Assembly (NCBI GenBank): GCA_003212315.1
Contig: QCQB01000003.1
Location: 62,001-126,000, forward strand
Direction of reading: 5' to 3'
Length of the DNA stretch: 64,000 bases
Source of the DNA: SAR116 cluster bacterium AG-447-C21
GTDB taxonomy: Bacteria; Pseudomonadota; Alphaproteobacteria; Thalassobaculales; Thalassobaculaceae
The stretch's first letter is position 1, and each line of letters opens with the position of its first letter. A model generated the notes under the pieces. The model had not been told where the DNA came from. It was given only the letters and a program-made list of their open reading frames with translations, and did no database searches. The translations under genes and the position numbers were made by a program. Below, one piece after another: positions 20,084 through 29,325 of the stretch.

Positions 20084-20761
20084 TCAAATGAGATCCGCTG
20101 GAGCTTGCAATGGTTTACAGTCTGAAGCTAATGAAATTTCGGCCTCCGTTCGAGTATTTAACTCTTCGGCAGTTATCGATTCGAGCAATTCTATTGCAAT
20201 AAACCCCTGATTAGTGACGTCTACCACGGCTATATCGGTATAGATTCGATTTACACACTTTCGTGCTGTTAACGGGAGGTTGCAATAGTTTAGCAATCGG
20301 GGGCTGCCATCTTTTGTATTGTATTGCATCATCGTCCATGTTGATTTTGCTCCAACTGCAAGATCCATGGCGCCGCCTACTAATGGTCCTTTATCTGGAA
20401 TTTTTGAATCCCAGTTGGCAAGATCACCTGAGATGCTAACCTCGAAGGCTCCTAATATTGTGATATCAATATGACCTCCTCTTATCATTGCAAAAGAATT
20501 TGCTGAATCAAAAAGACTGGCGCCATCTCTAAGAGTAACTTTTCGACTCCCTGCGTCCACGAGGTTTGGATTGATGTTAAGTTCACTGGCTTCTGGTCCA
20601 ACACCTAAGATTCCATTTTCGGATTGCAGAAAAACATCGCGATCGGAAGGAATATAATTGGAAACCAGCACGGGCATTCCCAGCCCTAAATTTACAACAT
20701 TACCATCAGGAATATCCTGTGCTGCTCTCCATGCTATTTGATTTCGATTAAGCGGTTTCAA
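20084..20761 (-). CDS. 3-oxoacid CoA-transferase subunit B
   Basis: VNLGLGMPVLVSNYIP, LQSENGILGVGP, GGHIDITILGAFEVS, GPLVGGAMDLAVGAK. Confidence 0.92.
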   Translation of the reverse strand: MKPLNRNQIAWRAAQDIPDGNVVNLGLGMPVLVSNYIPSDRDVFLQSENGILGVGPEASELNINPNLVDAGSRKVTLRDGASLFDSANSFAMIRGGHIDITILGAFEVSISGDLANWDSKIPDKGPLVGGAMDLAVGAKSTWTMMQYNTKDGSPRLLNYCNLPLTARKCVNRIYTDIAVVDVTNQGFIAIELLESITAEELNTRTEAEISLASDCKPLQAPADLI

Positions 20762-21435
20762 ACTTCTCTTCCAGTGGCTATTACATGATTGACATAGACG
20801 CTGGGTAGGTGCACGTCTGTTGTAGGAAGAGCTTCATCGATTGCTTCGCGAACTTCGGCGATAGTAACTTCGCAAGCGGTTGCCATAGCAGGCGCAAAAT
20901 TCATTTGTGTGGTATTGAAATTTATGTTTCCAAATCTGTCAGCTCGATCGCCACGTATCAAAGCAAAATCACCAGTGATTGCCTCTTCAAGAACGCAATT
21001 TTTGCCGTTTATTTTACGGGTTTCTTTTCCTGTGGCTAAATCTGTTCCATATCCTGTAGGTGAATAAAAAGCGGGTATTCCGGCGCCGCCTGCACGAATT
21101 CGTTCTGCAAAATTTCCCTGCGGCACGCATTCAAGTTCAATTGACCCGTCTCTCCATTGTTCTTCGAAAGGTGATAATTCTTTTCCACGGCCTCTTGCTG
21201 CGGTGACTATTACTTTTCTTACCATTTTGGCTTCTATCAACGAATGAGTCAGCGAGTACGGATGGGTGGCGGAATTAGCCACAAGTGTAAGCTCTTTTGG
21301 TTCGGCATCTCTTAATATTTCTAATAAAAAATTTGGAAAACCTGCACCGCCAAACCCGGATACCATAATAACAGCACCATCAAATATTTTAGATATTACC
21401 TCTTTCGCAGTTTCTATTCGTTTATCGATCGCCAT
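20758..21435 (-). CDS. 3-oxoacid CoA-transferase subunit A
   Basis: MVSGFGGAGFPNFLLEIL, ERIRAGGAGIPAFYSPTGYGT, FALIRGDRADRFGN; ATGA overlap with subunit B. Confidence 0.9.
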   Translation of the reverse strand: MAIDKRIETAKEVISKIFDGAVIMVSGFGGAGFPNFLLEILRDAEPKELTLVANSATHPYSLTHSLIEAKMVRKVIVTAARGRGKELSPFEEQWRDGSIELECVPQGNFAERIRAGGAGIPAFYSPTGYGTDLATGKETRKINGKNCVLEEAITGDFALIRGDRADRFGNINFNTTQMNFAPAMATACEVTIAEVREAIDEALPTTDVHLPSVYVNHVIATGREV

Positions 21436-21441
21436 TATTTG

Positions 21442-22437
21442 TCAATCTTCAGCGCAAGCTTTAATTGCGTCCATAAATACTTTTTGAGCCCCAGGGCCGC
21501 GTGCAAATGGGCTTATAATAGGGAGTTGTATGCCGGAGTCGCGGTAGGCTTCTATTTTGTCCCTACATTGTGATGGTGTTCCAGCTACCCCAGTCGCATC
21601 GACGATAGCGTCCGTGACACCTTTGTTTGCTGCTTCCATATCTCCCCTTTTGAAGGCAGCTGCAATATCTGCCGCTTCTTGTTCGAAACCATGCGATGCT
21701 ATCAATCTATTATAACGTGGGAAAAAGCCAATATACATAGCGAGCCCAGGACGCATGAGATCCATTGCTTCGGCACGCGTCGCGGCAACAGCTGTTGGTA
21801 ATAGCGAGGTGATTTCAACGTCCGATGAGTTTCTTCCTGCAACAGCGGCACCCACAGCAAGATTTTCACGAATATCCGCAGCGGTTTTTAAAGTGCTTCG
21901 CGTCAGAATAATACCATCTGCAATTTCTCCACATATTGCTGTCATTTTTGGAAATAATCCAGCGAGATAAATTGGTAGCTTCTTTCTATTAGGTTCAAAC
22001 CACAAATCAAAATTCTCAATTTTTATTGTTTCCCCATTAAAATTAACAGAGCCTTTTTCCAGTAATTCCCGTATCACATGAACTGTTTCTCTGACACGGA
22101 GCATCGGTTTTCCAAATTCAATTCCATGTTCAGGTACGACCTGCACTCGGTGACTGGATCCTAACCCAAGTATAAAACGACCTCCCGACAACTGGTCCAC
22201 GGTCGCTGCTGCCATGGCGATTGTTGGAGGCGATCTCACAAAAACACTGCTGATAGCGGTTCCTAACTTTATCGTGGAGGTAGTGACAGCGCATCCCGAT
22301 AAAACCGAGAACTGATCTCCACCATGCCCTTCAGCAACCCATGCGGATTCATAACCCAGTTCTTCCGCCAGTTTCACACATTCGACTATTTGGGAAGCGT
22401 TTGGCCCACCAGAAAAACCCACAGCAATTCGTTTCAT
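21442..22437 (-). CDS. LLM class flavin-dependent oxidoreductase
   Basis: ELGYESAWVAEGHGGDQFSVL, LGTAISSVFVRSPPTIAMAAATVDQLSGGRFILGLGSSH. Confidence 0.92.
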   Translation of the reverse strand: MKRIAVGFSGGPNASQIVECVKLAEELGYESAWVAEGHGGDQFSVLSGCAVTTSTIKLGTAISSVFVRSPPTIAMAAATVDQLSGGRFILGLGSSHRVQVVPEHGIEFGKPMLRVRETVHVIRELLEKGSVNFNGETIKIENFDLWFEPNRKKLPIYLAGLFPKMTAICGEIADGIILTRSTLKTAADIRENLAVGAAVAGRNSSDVEITSLLPTAVAATRAEAMDLMRPGLAMYIGFFPRYNRLIASHGFEQEAADIAAAFKRGDMEAANKGVTDAIVDATGVAGTPSQCRDKIEAYRDSGIQLPIISPFARGPGAQKVFMDAIKACAED

Positions 22438-22527
22438 TTAATGCCTTCCGTAAGATAGTACTTATTATACAAGTTAATTATAGTTATTATATTTCTTCTT
22501 TTCAGAATAGATAAACCCTAAAACTAT

Positions 22528-23253
22528 CTAACTAAGTATAGTTTCTAACTCGGTAAAATCTTTTACGATTAGGTCTGGTTGGTGAGGACTTTCCCCAAAT
22601 GGCCGCTTCCTTCTATCTATGAAAACAGTTCTGAAACCCCACGCTTTTGCCCCTATACAATCAAAGGCATGATTAGCTACAAAAAGTATGTTAGACCGTT
22701 CTATATCTTCAAATTTGGTTGCTATTATCTCCTCTGCTTTAGCATAGGTTCTTTTATCAGGCTTGAAGGCTCCAGCCTCTTGTACCGAGATTGTCAGGTC
22801 AAATTTAAAACCAATATATTGTTTTGCTCGTTCCAACATGTCTCTGTCACCGTTTGAGAGTATTGATAACCGGTAATGTTTATGAAGTTGTTGCAGACTT
22901 TTTAAGACATCAGGAAATGGTTTTAGTTCTTCAATTCCTGAGACAAGCCATTCTACTTCGGATTGAGAGTAAGGAATATTTGCTCTGGTAAGAACTTGGC
23001 TCACTGCTCTGTGCCCAATTTGTCTGTATGGAGTATGTCCTCTATCGACGAGGGCATCAATCATAGAGTCTTCAAAATGAGTGCGCCGCCACCAGGTCAC
23101 AAACTGATGAGGATTTCCAGTCCATCCTTTATCTTTAAGAAATGGTGTCACTAATTCAGTAAGTCCTGTCTGCATATCAACAATTGTGCCATATTGATCG
23201 AACGTTAAAATCTTTATTTCACGTTTCAAAATTTCGGTAATTGAAGTAGGCAT
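22528..23253 (-). CDS. HAD superfamily, haloacid dehalogenase type II-like
   Basis: ILTFDQYGTIVDMQTGL, LSILSNGDRDML, SVQEAGAFKPDKRTYAKA, VANHAFDCIGAKAWGF. Confidence 0.88.
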   Translation of the reverse strand: MPTSITEILKREIKILTFDQYGTIVDMQTGLTELVTPFLKDKGWTGNPHQFVTWWRRTHFEDSMIDALVDRGHTPYRQIGHRAVSQVLTRANIPYSQSEVEWLVSGIEELKPFPDVLKSLQQLHKHYRLSILSNGDRDMLERAKQYIGFKFDLTISVQEAGAFKPDKRTYAKAEEIIATKFEDIERSNILFVANHAFDCIGAKAWGFRTVFIDRRKRPFGESPHQPDLIVKDFTELETILS

Positions 23254-23295
23254 CTTCAGTCCTTTGTGAATACAGGTAACATTAAAATAATAGAT

Positions 23296-24459
23296 TTATT
23301 TGGCGTTGGTCTTATCGAAAAACCTAAGCAATAATTTGGAGGTTTCATCAGGTTGTTCCTGCTGTACCCAATGTCCTGCTCCTGGGATAAGATGAAAATC
23401 ATTCATATCGGTAAAAACCTTATCTTGCATACGTTCCGCGGCACCAGGTCGTTGAAAAACTCCCCAGTCGCTGCTGCCAGAGATAAAGCAAGATGGTATA
23501 TCTATTGTTTTACCCGAAAATATTTCAAGCTCTTTAGTATCGAAACCGGTTGTGCCACGCCGATACCAGTTTAACCCACCTTGAAAACCATTTCTCGTAT
23601 ACTCGTCTACGTAAATAGCTAGTTCATGATCTGTCAACCAGGAGTTCGCATCTATCTCAGCATGACTTGGCATTTCCTTTCCGACTGCTTGCGGCATCGT
23701 ATCGTCAAGGTCCATTATGTAATAAGTAGGCATCTTCTCTAGTTCGCTGGCGACCCAAGCTTGTAGTTTATGTGGTTTATTAGCCTTCCAGTCGGCACTT
23801 TTGTGATGATAATATGCCCTGAGAAATTTATGGATACCCTGTGGACATTGCGTCATGTCGGAATTAGCTGGTTCTGTCGAATAATACCAATGATAGTGTT
23901 TTCGGGGGCGAGCGAGTTCTCGCATCGATTGATGGATGTCAATGTGGTTTTTTGAGTTAGGCACTTCAGTATCTTTTTCTGAAGATATTTTAGGTGGTCC
24001 ATCAAAAGGTGCACTCATTAGAACGCACCGATTAAAAATATCAGGGCGAACAAGCGCACACCATGCTGCAACCGATGCGCCATAATCATGCCCCACAACG
24101 CCCGTAATTTTTTCGTATCCCAATGCATTGATCAAGCCTATGGCGTCTCGAACCGTATTCAACAAATTGAATGGAGTAAGATCACTGTCATAACCAACTG
24201 GACCCCAACCTAGTGTTCGTCCGTATCCCCTCAGGTCAGGGGCTATGACGTGGAAACCTGCTGCGGCGAGTGTCGGTATTATCTTCCGCCAGCTGTAGGC
24301 TAATTCAGGAAAACCGTGAAGCAGTAATATGACAGGTTTATTTGAGCCCTCGTATCCTGCCTCTAACACATGCATTAAAAGTCCATTGGTATTATCTATG
24401 AATCGTGATCGCACACCAACTGGAAGCACTGAGGTGTCATATGAGATTTGTAAGGTCAT
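23296..24459 (-). CDS. Alpha/beta hydrolase, epoxide hydrolase-like
   Basis: VILLLHGFPELAYSWR, VIAPDLRGYGRT, VVGHDYGASVAAWCAL, PGAGHWVQQEQPDE. Confidence 0.9.
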   Translation of the reverse strand: MTLQISYDTSVLPVGVRSRFIDNTNGLLMHVLEAGYEGSNKPVILLLHGFPELAYSWRKIIPTLAAAGFHVIAPDLRGYGRTLGWGPVGYDSDLTPFNLLNTVRDAIGLINALGYEKITGVVGHDYGASVAAWCALVRPDIFNRCVLMSAPFDGPPKISSEKDTEVPNSKNHIDIHQSMRELARPRKHYHWYYSTEPANSDMTQCPQGIHKFLRAYYHHKSADWKANKPHKLQAWVASELEKMPTYYIMDLDDTMPQAVGKEMPSHAEIDANSWLTDHELAIYVDEYTRNGFQGGLNWYRRGTTGFDTKELEIFSGKTIDIPSCFISGSSDWGVFQRPGAAERMQDKVFTDMNDFHLIPGAGHWVQQEQPDETSKLLLRFFDKTNAK

Positions 24460-24474
24460 AGATATTCCAACTCA

Positions 24475-25635
24475 CTAATTTTTTTTTCGTATTTTATGAA
24501 TAGCATTTTTAATGGCATCAGCAATTCTAATTTCAAAGCCATCTGGCACATGTGGTGCAACTGGAAGCGAAATAGTTTGAGCAGATAGCCATTCTGCAAC
24601 AGGGAATTGTCCAGGCTTATAATCATATTTTTCCCTATAATAAGTCATTAATGGAACTGGGCCAGGATAATGAACTGAGGTGCCGATGTTTTGGGCGTTC
24701 AACTCTGCTACAATATTATCTCGATTTAAACTGCCATCTCGAGGCAATATCGCATTTAGGCAATAGCAAGAAGAACGAGCTTTGCCCTGTACCGGATCAA
24801 AAACGGTTATCTCGTCAATTTCCGATAAGGTATTTTTAAGGGCATTATAATTTGTTTCTCGGATCTTTAATTTATGGTCGAGTTTTGCTAGCTGGCAGAG
24901 ACCGACGGCTGCCTCAACTTCATTCATTCGGTAGTTATACCCCAGTACTGGGACATCATAAATACCCGGTTTTTTGCGCATTTGATGACTGTGATCGTAG
25001 CCGAATGCTTTTCTTTTTCTTACCGATTCTGCAAGCTCGGGATCGTTAGTTGTTACCATCCCGCCCTCAATGGTAGTCATATGTTTAATAGGGTAAAACG
25101 AGAAACAACCTACGTTACCAAGAGCGCCCGCTTTTGTTTCTCCATATAATGCATCTACAGCTAACGCTGCATCTTCTATTACGAACAGCTGATGTTTTTC
25201 TGCATCGGCATTTATTTTATCCATGTCACAAGGTAACCCTAGAAAATGGACCGCCATTATACTTTTAGTATTCTCGGTTATTTGGGTAGGGATTACGTCA
25301 GATGCAATATTGCCACTTTTAGGATCAACATCTACAAATATGGGTTTTGCTGAACAATATTCTACGGCATGAGCTGTCGCCACGTGCGTCATTGCGGGCA
25401 CTATCACTTCATCTCCCAGTCCAATTTGGCGCGAAAATAAGGATAAATGAAGACCGGATGTACCCGAAGAAACAGAAATAGCGTGATCAACTCCTATATG
25501 TTTTGCAAAGGCTTCTTCAAACTCGAGACACACAGACCCGTGGGCTAAAATTGGGCCTTTTAATACTTTGGTGACAGCATCAATCTCGTCTTGATCAAGC
25601 ATCGGTTGGCCAAAGGGTATGTTATGCGTTGGCAT
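24475..25635 (-). CDS. DegT/DnrJ/EryC1/StrS sugar aminotransferase
   Basis: VSSGTSGLHLSLF, GDEVIVPAMTHVATAHAV, FSFYPIKHMTTIEGGMV (PLP Lys), GYNYRMNEVEAAVGL. Confidence 0.93.
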   Translation of the reverse strand: MPTHNIPFGQPMLDQDEIDAVTKVLKGPILAHGSVCLEFEEAFAKHIGVDHAISVSSGTSGLHLSLFSRQIGLGDEVIVPAMTHVATAHAVEYCSAKPIFVDVDPKSGNIASDVIPTQITENTKSIMAVHFLGLPCDMDKINADAEKHQLFVIEDAALAVDALYGETKAGALGNVGCFSFYPIKHMTTIEGGMVTTNDPELAESVRKRKAFGYDHSHQMRKKPGIYDVPVLGYNYRMNEVEAAVGLCQLAKLDHKLKIRETNYNALKNTLSEIDEITVFDPVQGKARSSCYCLNAILPRDGSLNRDNIVAELNAQNIGTSVHYPGPVPLMTYYREKYDYKPGQFPVAEWLSAQTISLPVAPHVPDGFEIRIADAIKNAIHKIRKKN

Positions 25636-25655
25636 ATTTATCTCTTATATAAATT

Positions 25656-26660
25656 TCAAATAAGGTAGGTCACTGGAACCGTTTTCTGGGCATCTAAAGA
25701 ATCGTAACATGCAAAACAGATATCCATTACTCGAAAAATATCGGTTACGGATATCGCGGGTTGTCTATCTTCTCGGATAGCGGACACAAAATCCGGTATC
25801 AGGTCAAATTTTTCAATTCCCGGATACGCTGTTGTGACAGTGGTTTCTTGATGCGGCTGATCTCCATTATATAATCTGGCATGTGGAATATCGTTAATGA
25901 AGGTTTGTTTGGTACCATATACATTTAACGCATGAATTTTCGGACGTTGTGGACCAAGATTTGACATAGATCTCCCTAAAGTTCCATTTTCAAATCTAAG
26001 TAAATTCATGATAATATCATCAAACTTGTATGATGTATCTCTAGTGAGCAGTTTATTTCCCATTCCGTTCACTTCAATGACTTCTTGACCTATCAGCCAG
26101 CGCATCAGATCGATCATGTGGATTCCTCCACCATAGGTTACACAATAGAAATCCATTTTACCCCGCCAACCTTCGGTTAATTTCCAAAGTATTTGGTGGA
26201 TGTAATCACCTTCTATAGCAACTATGTCTCCAAAATAGCCGTCATCAATCCAGGATTTGAGCTCTTTGAACCGGGGAGCCTGCCTCAAAATTAGATTGGA
26301 AGTTATTAAGCGTCCGCTATCTTGTTGAGCTCTCAGAAGTCGCTCAGAATCTGCTCTATTCAATGCTATTGGTTTTTCTATCATCACGTGTTTACCATGA
26401 TTAAAAGCGCTTATAGCTTGCTCAACATGATGGTCGTCGTAACTTGCAATGCTGACAATATCGATCTCAGGATTCTCTGTTATCATTCGATAATCAGAGT
26501 GTCGGCCAAAAATTTTATTCCTATCTCCTACATCTTTTAAAACCCTTGGATTAATATCGCATATATCGGTTACACTGATGGCGTCTAGTTGTTGATAACC
26601 TACGACATGCTGTTCCCCAACTCCTAGTCCAACGACGCCTACATTCAGGTTCTTCTTCAT
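25656..26660 (-). CDS. Gfo/Idh/MocA family oxidoreductase (ATG start at 26660 preferred over TTG at 26690)
   Basis: MKKNLNVGVVGLGVGEQHVVGY, GKHVMIEKPIALN, GGGIHMIDLMRWLIG; start overlaps the upstream stop as TAATG. Confidence 0.9.
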   Translation of the reverse strand: MKKNLNVGVVGLGVGEQHVVGYQQLDAISVTDICDINPRVLKDVGDRNKIFGRHSDYRMITENPEIDIVSIASYDDHHVEQAISAFNHGKHVMIEKPIALNRADSERLLRAQQDSGRLITSNLILRQAPRFKELKSWIDDGYFGDIVAIEGDYIHQILWKLTEGWRGKMDFYCVTYGGGIHMIDLMRWLIGQEVIEVNGMGNKLLTRDTSYKFDDIIMNLLRFENGTLGRSMSNLGPQRPKIHALNVYGTKQTFINDIPHARLYNGDQPHQETTVTTAYPGIEKFDLIPDFVSAIREDRQPAISVTDIFRVMDICFACYDSLDAQKTVPVTYLI

Positions 26661-27373
26661 TAAATGGCTTCTATATTTTTTGGGGTCCAATGAAAAGTGA
26701 TTGCTTCATCTACTTTTTTAAACCCAGTTGATTTGTATAGCCTAATTGAGGCCTCGTTATTTAATTGGGTTCCTACTCTTATCGCTGAAACGCTGTTGGT
26801 ATAATGGGAAATAACAGCGTTTATCAATATTGTTCCTATTCCTTTTCCCTGAGCTTCAGTTGAGACCCCAACTAAATCAATGGTAGCTAAATTATCTTCT
26901 TGGAGACACGAAATAAATCCAACAATTTGATCCTCTAGTTGAATGACAAAATTTAAATCACTCCGCCCCAAAATATTATTTTGAGCCCATGCATATTTGC
27001 TTTGATCAGCGATTTTGTTATCAAGATATTGATCGGTATGATACCGGTCGTGGGTAAAACAGTTTTGAGCTATATTTGAGCAAGTGTATGCATCGTATGT
27101 CGAGGCTAGGCGAACGTTGGAGGGTACCTCCATCTCTTCATTTCCTCTAAAGGAGCGCTCAAAATAAATAAGATTTTCTATTTTACGGAATTGAGTATGC
27201 CGCATCGCATTCTCCCATTCCCGTGGGACACGAATTGCGACAAGCCCTGCATCTTTTGGTATGGAGTTGTCGAGTGCAGAGATATCTGAGTATTTTTCCA
27301 GATTAGCCCTGTAGACGGAAAAACCGAAAAGATCTGTATCGAACGTTTGTAAGGTCATGTTTACACTATTCAT
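26660..27373 (-). CDS. GNAT family N-acetyltransferase (WecD-like)
   Basis: IDLVGVSTEAQGKGIGTILINAVISHYT, GTQLNNEASIRLYKSTGFKKVDEAITFHW. Confidence 0.87.
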   Translation of the reverse strand: MNSVNMTLQTFDTDLFGFSVYRANLEKYSDISALDNSIPKDAGLVAIRVPREWENAMRHTQFRKIENLIYFERSFRGNEEMEVPSNVRLASTYDAYTCSNIAQNCFTHDRYHTDQYLDNKIADQSKYAWAQNNILGRSDLNFVIQLEDQIVGFISCLQEDNLATIDLVGVSTEAQGKGIGTILINAVISHYTNSVSAIRVGTQLNNEASIRLYKSTGFKKVDEAITFHWTPKNIEAI

Positions 27374-27385
27374 ATCATTGCCTGC

Positions 27386-28195
27386 TCATAGCGGCATCGC
27401 AAAAGCACGGAGTGTGAACTTTCCGCTAGGCTCACAAACTTGATCGATTTTAAGAAGTTTAAATTTTACCGAGTTCAATAAAAACTTCAAAGATTTTCGA
27501 GAATATGCGTCAAAATGTTCAATAAAGAATTCTTCTCGGTCGGGTCCAGATTCCTCTAATGCTGTTTCGCCGTCAGGTAGTTCAATATATATAAGCCCTC
27601 CAGATTTTAGATTTAAGGTAGATTGCAAGAGCATCTCCTTTGGATTTTGTATGTGCTCTAGAACTTTATTGAAACTAATTAAATTAAATTCCCCAATTTT
27701 ATGACACTCAATCAGGTCTCCCGACAAAACTTCAATACCAATCTGCTCGCGAATTATTTCGCAGGCCTCTGGATCCGGCTCAATGGCTACGCAGTCCCAG
27801 TTTAATTCTTTAAGAACAGCTGGGAATACTCCTAAACCACTTCCTACATCGAGACATGATTTTTCTTTATCTGGTTGAGTGTCGTTCCAGAAATTGTCAA
27901 TGAAATTCACCCGTTGCCGATTATCTGATTGTTCCCTCGGCAAAGACATCAAATCGGCAAAACGAGAACGGGCTTTTTCTTTATAGGTCGTCCGTTGATA
28001 TGTTTTTTTATAAAAGTTTGTATCGATATTGAAGTTGTGTTTATTTGTAATATGCTGACATCCGATGCACTGCCATAATGATCGATTGTAGGGCAAAAAC
28101 CCAAAGTTAGTTTCGCCTTTTGGCGGCCGATTGAATTGTTTAATTAACACTTTATTACTTTTACAGAACCGGCATAATTCTTCATCTAAGTTCAT
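27386..28195 (-). CDS. Class I SAM-dependent methyltransferase with N-terminal Cys-pair domain
   Basis: CRFCKS...WQCIGCQHI; CLDVGSGLGVFPAVLKELNWDCVAIEPD; NKVLEHIQNP; ATG at 28195 gives an ATGA overlap with the upstream stop. Confidence 0.87.
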   Translation of the reverse strand: MNLDEELCRFCKSNKVLIKQFNRPPKGETNFGFLPYNRSLWQCIGCQHITNKHNFNIDTNFYKKTYQRTTYKEKARSRFADLMSLPREQSDNRQRVNFIDNFWNDTQPDKEKSCLDVGSGLGVFPAVLKELNWDCVAIEPDPEACEIIREQIGIEVLSGDLIECHKIGEFNLISFNKVLEHIQNPKEMLLQSTLNLKSGGLIYIELPDGETALEESGPDREEFFIEHFDAYSRKSLKFLLNSVKFKLLKIDQVCEPSGKFTLRAFAMPL

Positions 28196-29325
28196 GCCTT
28201 CTCCCAATCCCATTCTTGGGTTATGAAACCGGGTATTTTCCAAGTATTTTTCTCTTTAATCCAGATTTCCTTGTTTCGAAACCGCTCAGTTGTGCTCCAG
28301 AACCAATCAACTGGTTTTTCCATGAAATCACAGAACCGCTCAATATCTTCGCAGGGTTTTTGGAGGCCCGTTTTTTCTAAATTTTGTATAGCCTCTTTTC
28401 GACTGATCCTGCCATATCGAATTTCAACTGACAAATTATCAAAAATTCTTAAAAACCCGAACTTATGCCATTTTAAAAAATGGTGCAGTGAAATAAAATG
28501 ACAGTCTATATCGGCAAATTCCCAGCTGCCTGTTTTCTTATTTGAACTATGGCTAGAAAACCCGTACTTCGTCGCGGCTTCAAAATTTTTAAAAGAGTCC
28601 CACCTGAAAAAGGAACCCAGGAAAATAGACTTAGGATGGAAGGTTTTCAAATCTGCCGTGGTAGGCAGAGCATATGGGGATAGATCAGCATCAGTTAGTT
28701 CGTTAACCCCAATCCAGTCCTCTCTCTTTGTTTGATTGGTAACACCATAGTTTGTAATCCAGTTGACGTCTAATTCAGTACTCAACCTATCTGCTTCTGG
28801 CCCCCCAAATTCTAGTTGGGGATTTTCGCCCCAAATTATAAGAGGCACGCGTAATTGTGTGGCAAGCCTATATGGAATTGCAAAGATAGCCATATGCATG
28901 GGAATGCCTGTTGCTCCCTTTTTCTCAAAACTCGCCATCATAAATCTTTTTTCAACGTTTGGATTAATCGAAAAATCAATGTGATCCACTCCAAGCTTTT
29001 TAATCAGTTGGTCTAAATTTTCTTGTCCAACCGCCGTCCTTTGGGGTGTACGCCAACTAACGCAGAGAATTTTCAAACCATGAAGTTGGCTCTTAATAAC
29101 CTGATACCAGCTATCTTTTCCGCCACTCACTGGTATTATACAATCGTAGTCACGCGACGTTTCTTTTGTCCGCTTTACTATACTATCAAACATTTTGGAA
29201 CGCGCGCTCCAATCAATGCTTCGCTCTTTATCTTCGTGGCCACGGCAAGCCGAACAAACTCCCTTGTTATCTATTACTAACCCGGGCCGTGTTTCTGGAA
29301 GAATACACTGGATACAATAGTTCAT
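28192..29325 (-). CDS. N-acetyl-sugar amidotransferase (WbpG/PseA/LegM-like ATP-pyrophosphatase)
   Basis: CIQCILPETRPGLVIDNKGVCSACRGHE; PVSGGKDSWYQ PP-loop; GENPQLEFGG. Confidence 0.9.
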   Translation of the reverse strand: MNYCIQCILPETRPGLVIDNKGVCSACRGHEDKERSIDWSARSKMFDSIVKRTKETSRDYDCIIPVSGGKDSWYQVIKSQLHGLKILCVSWRTPQRTAVGQENLDQLIKKLGVDHIDFSINPNVEKRFMMASFEKKGATGIPMHMAIFAIPYRLATQLRVPLIIWGENPQLEFGGPEADRLSTELDVNWITNYGVTNQTKREDWIGVNELTDADLSPYALPTTADLKTFHPKSIFLGSFFRWDSFKNFEAATKYGFSSHSSNKKTGSWEFADIDCHFISLHHFLKWHKFGFLRIFDNLSVEIRYGRISRKEAIQNLEKTGLQKPCEDIERFCDFMEKPVDWFWSTTERFRNKEIWIKEKNTWKIPGFITQEWDWEKA

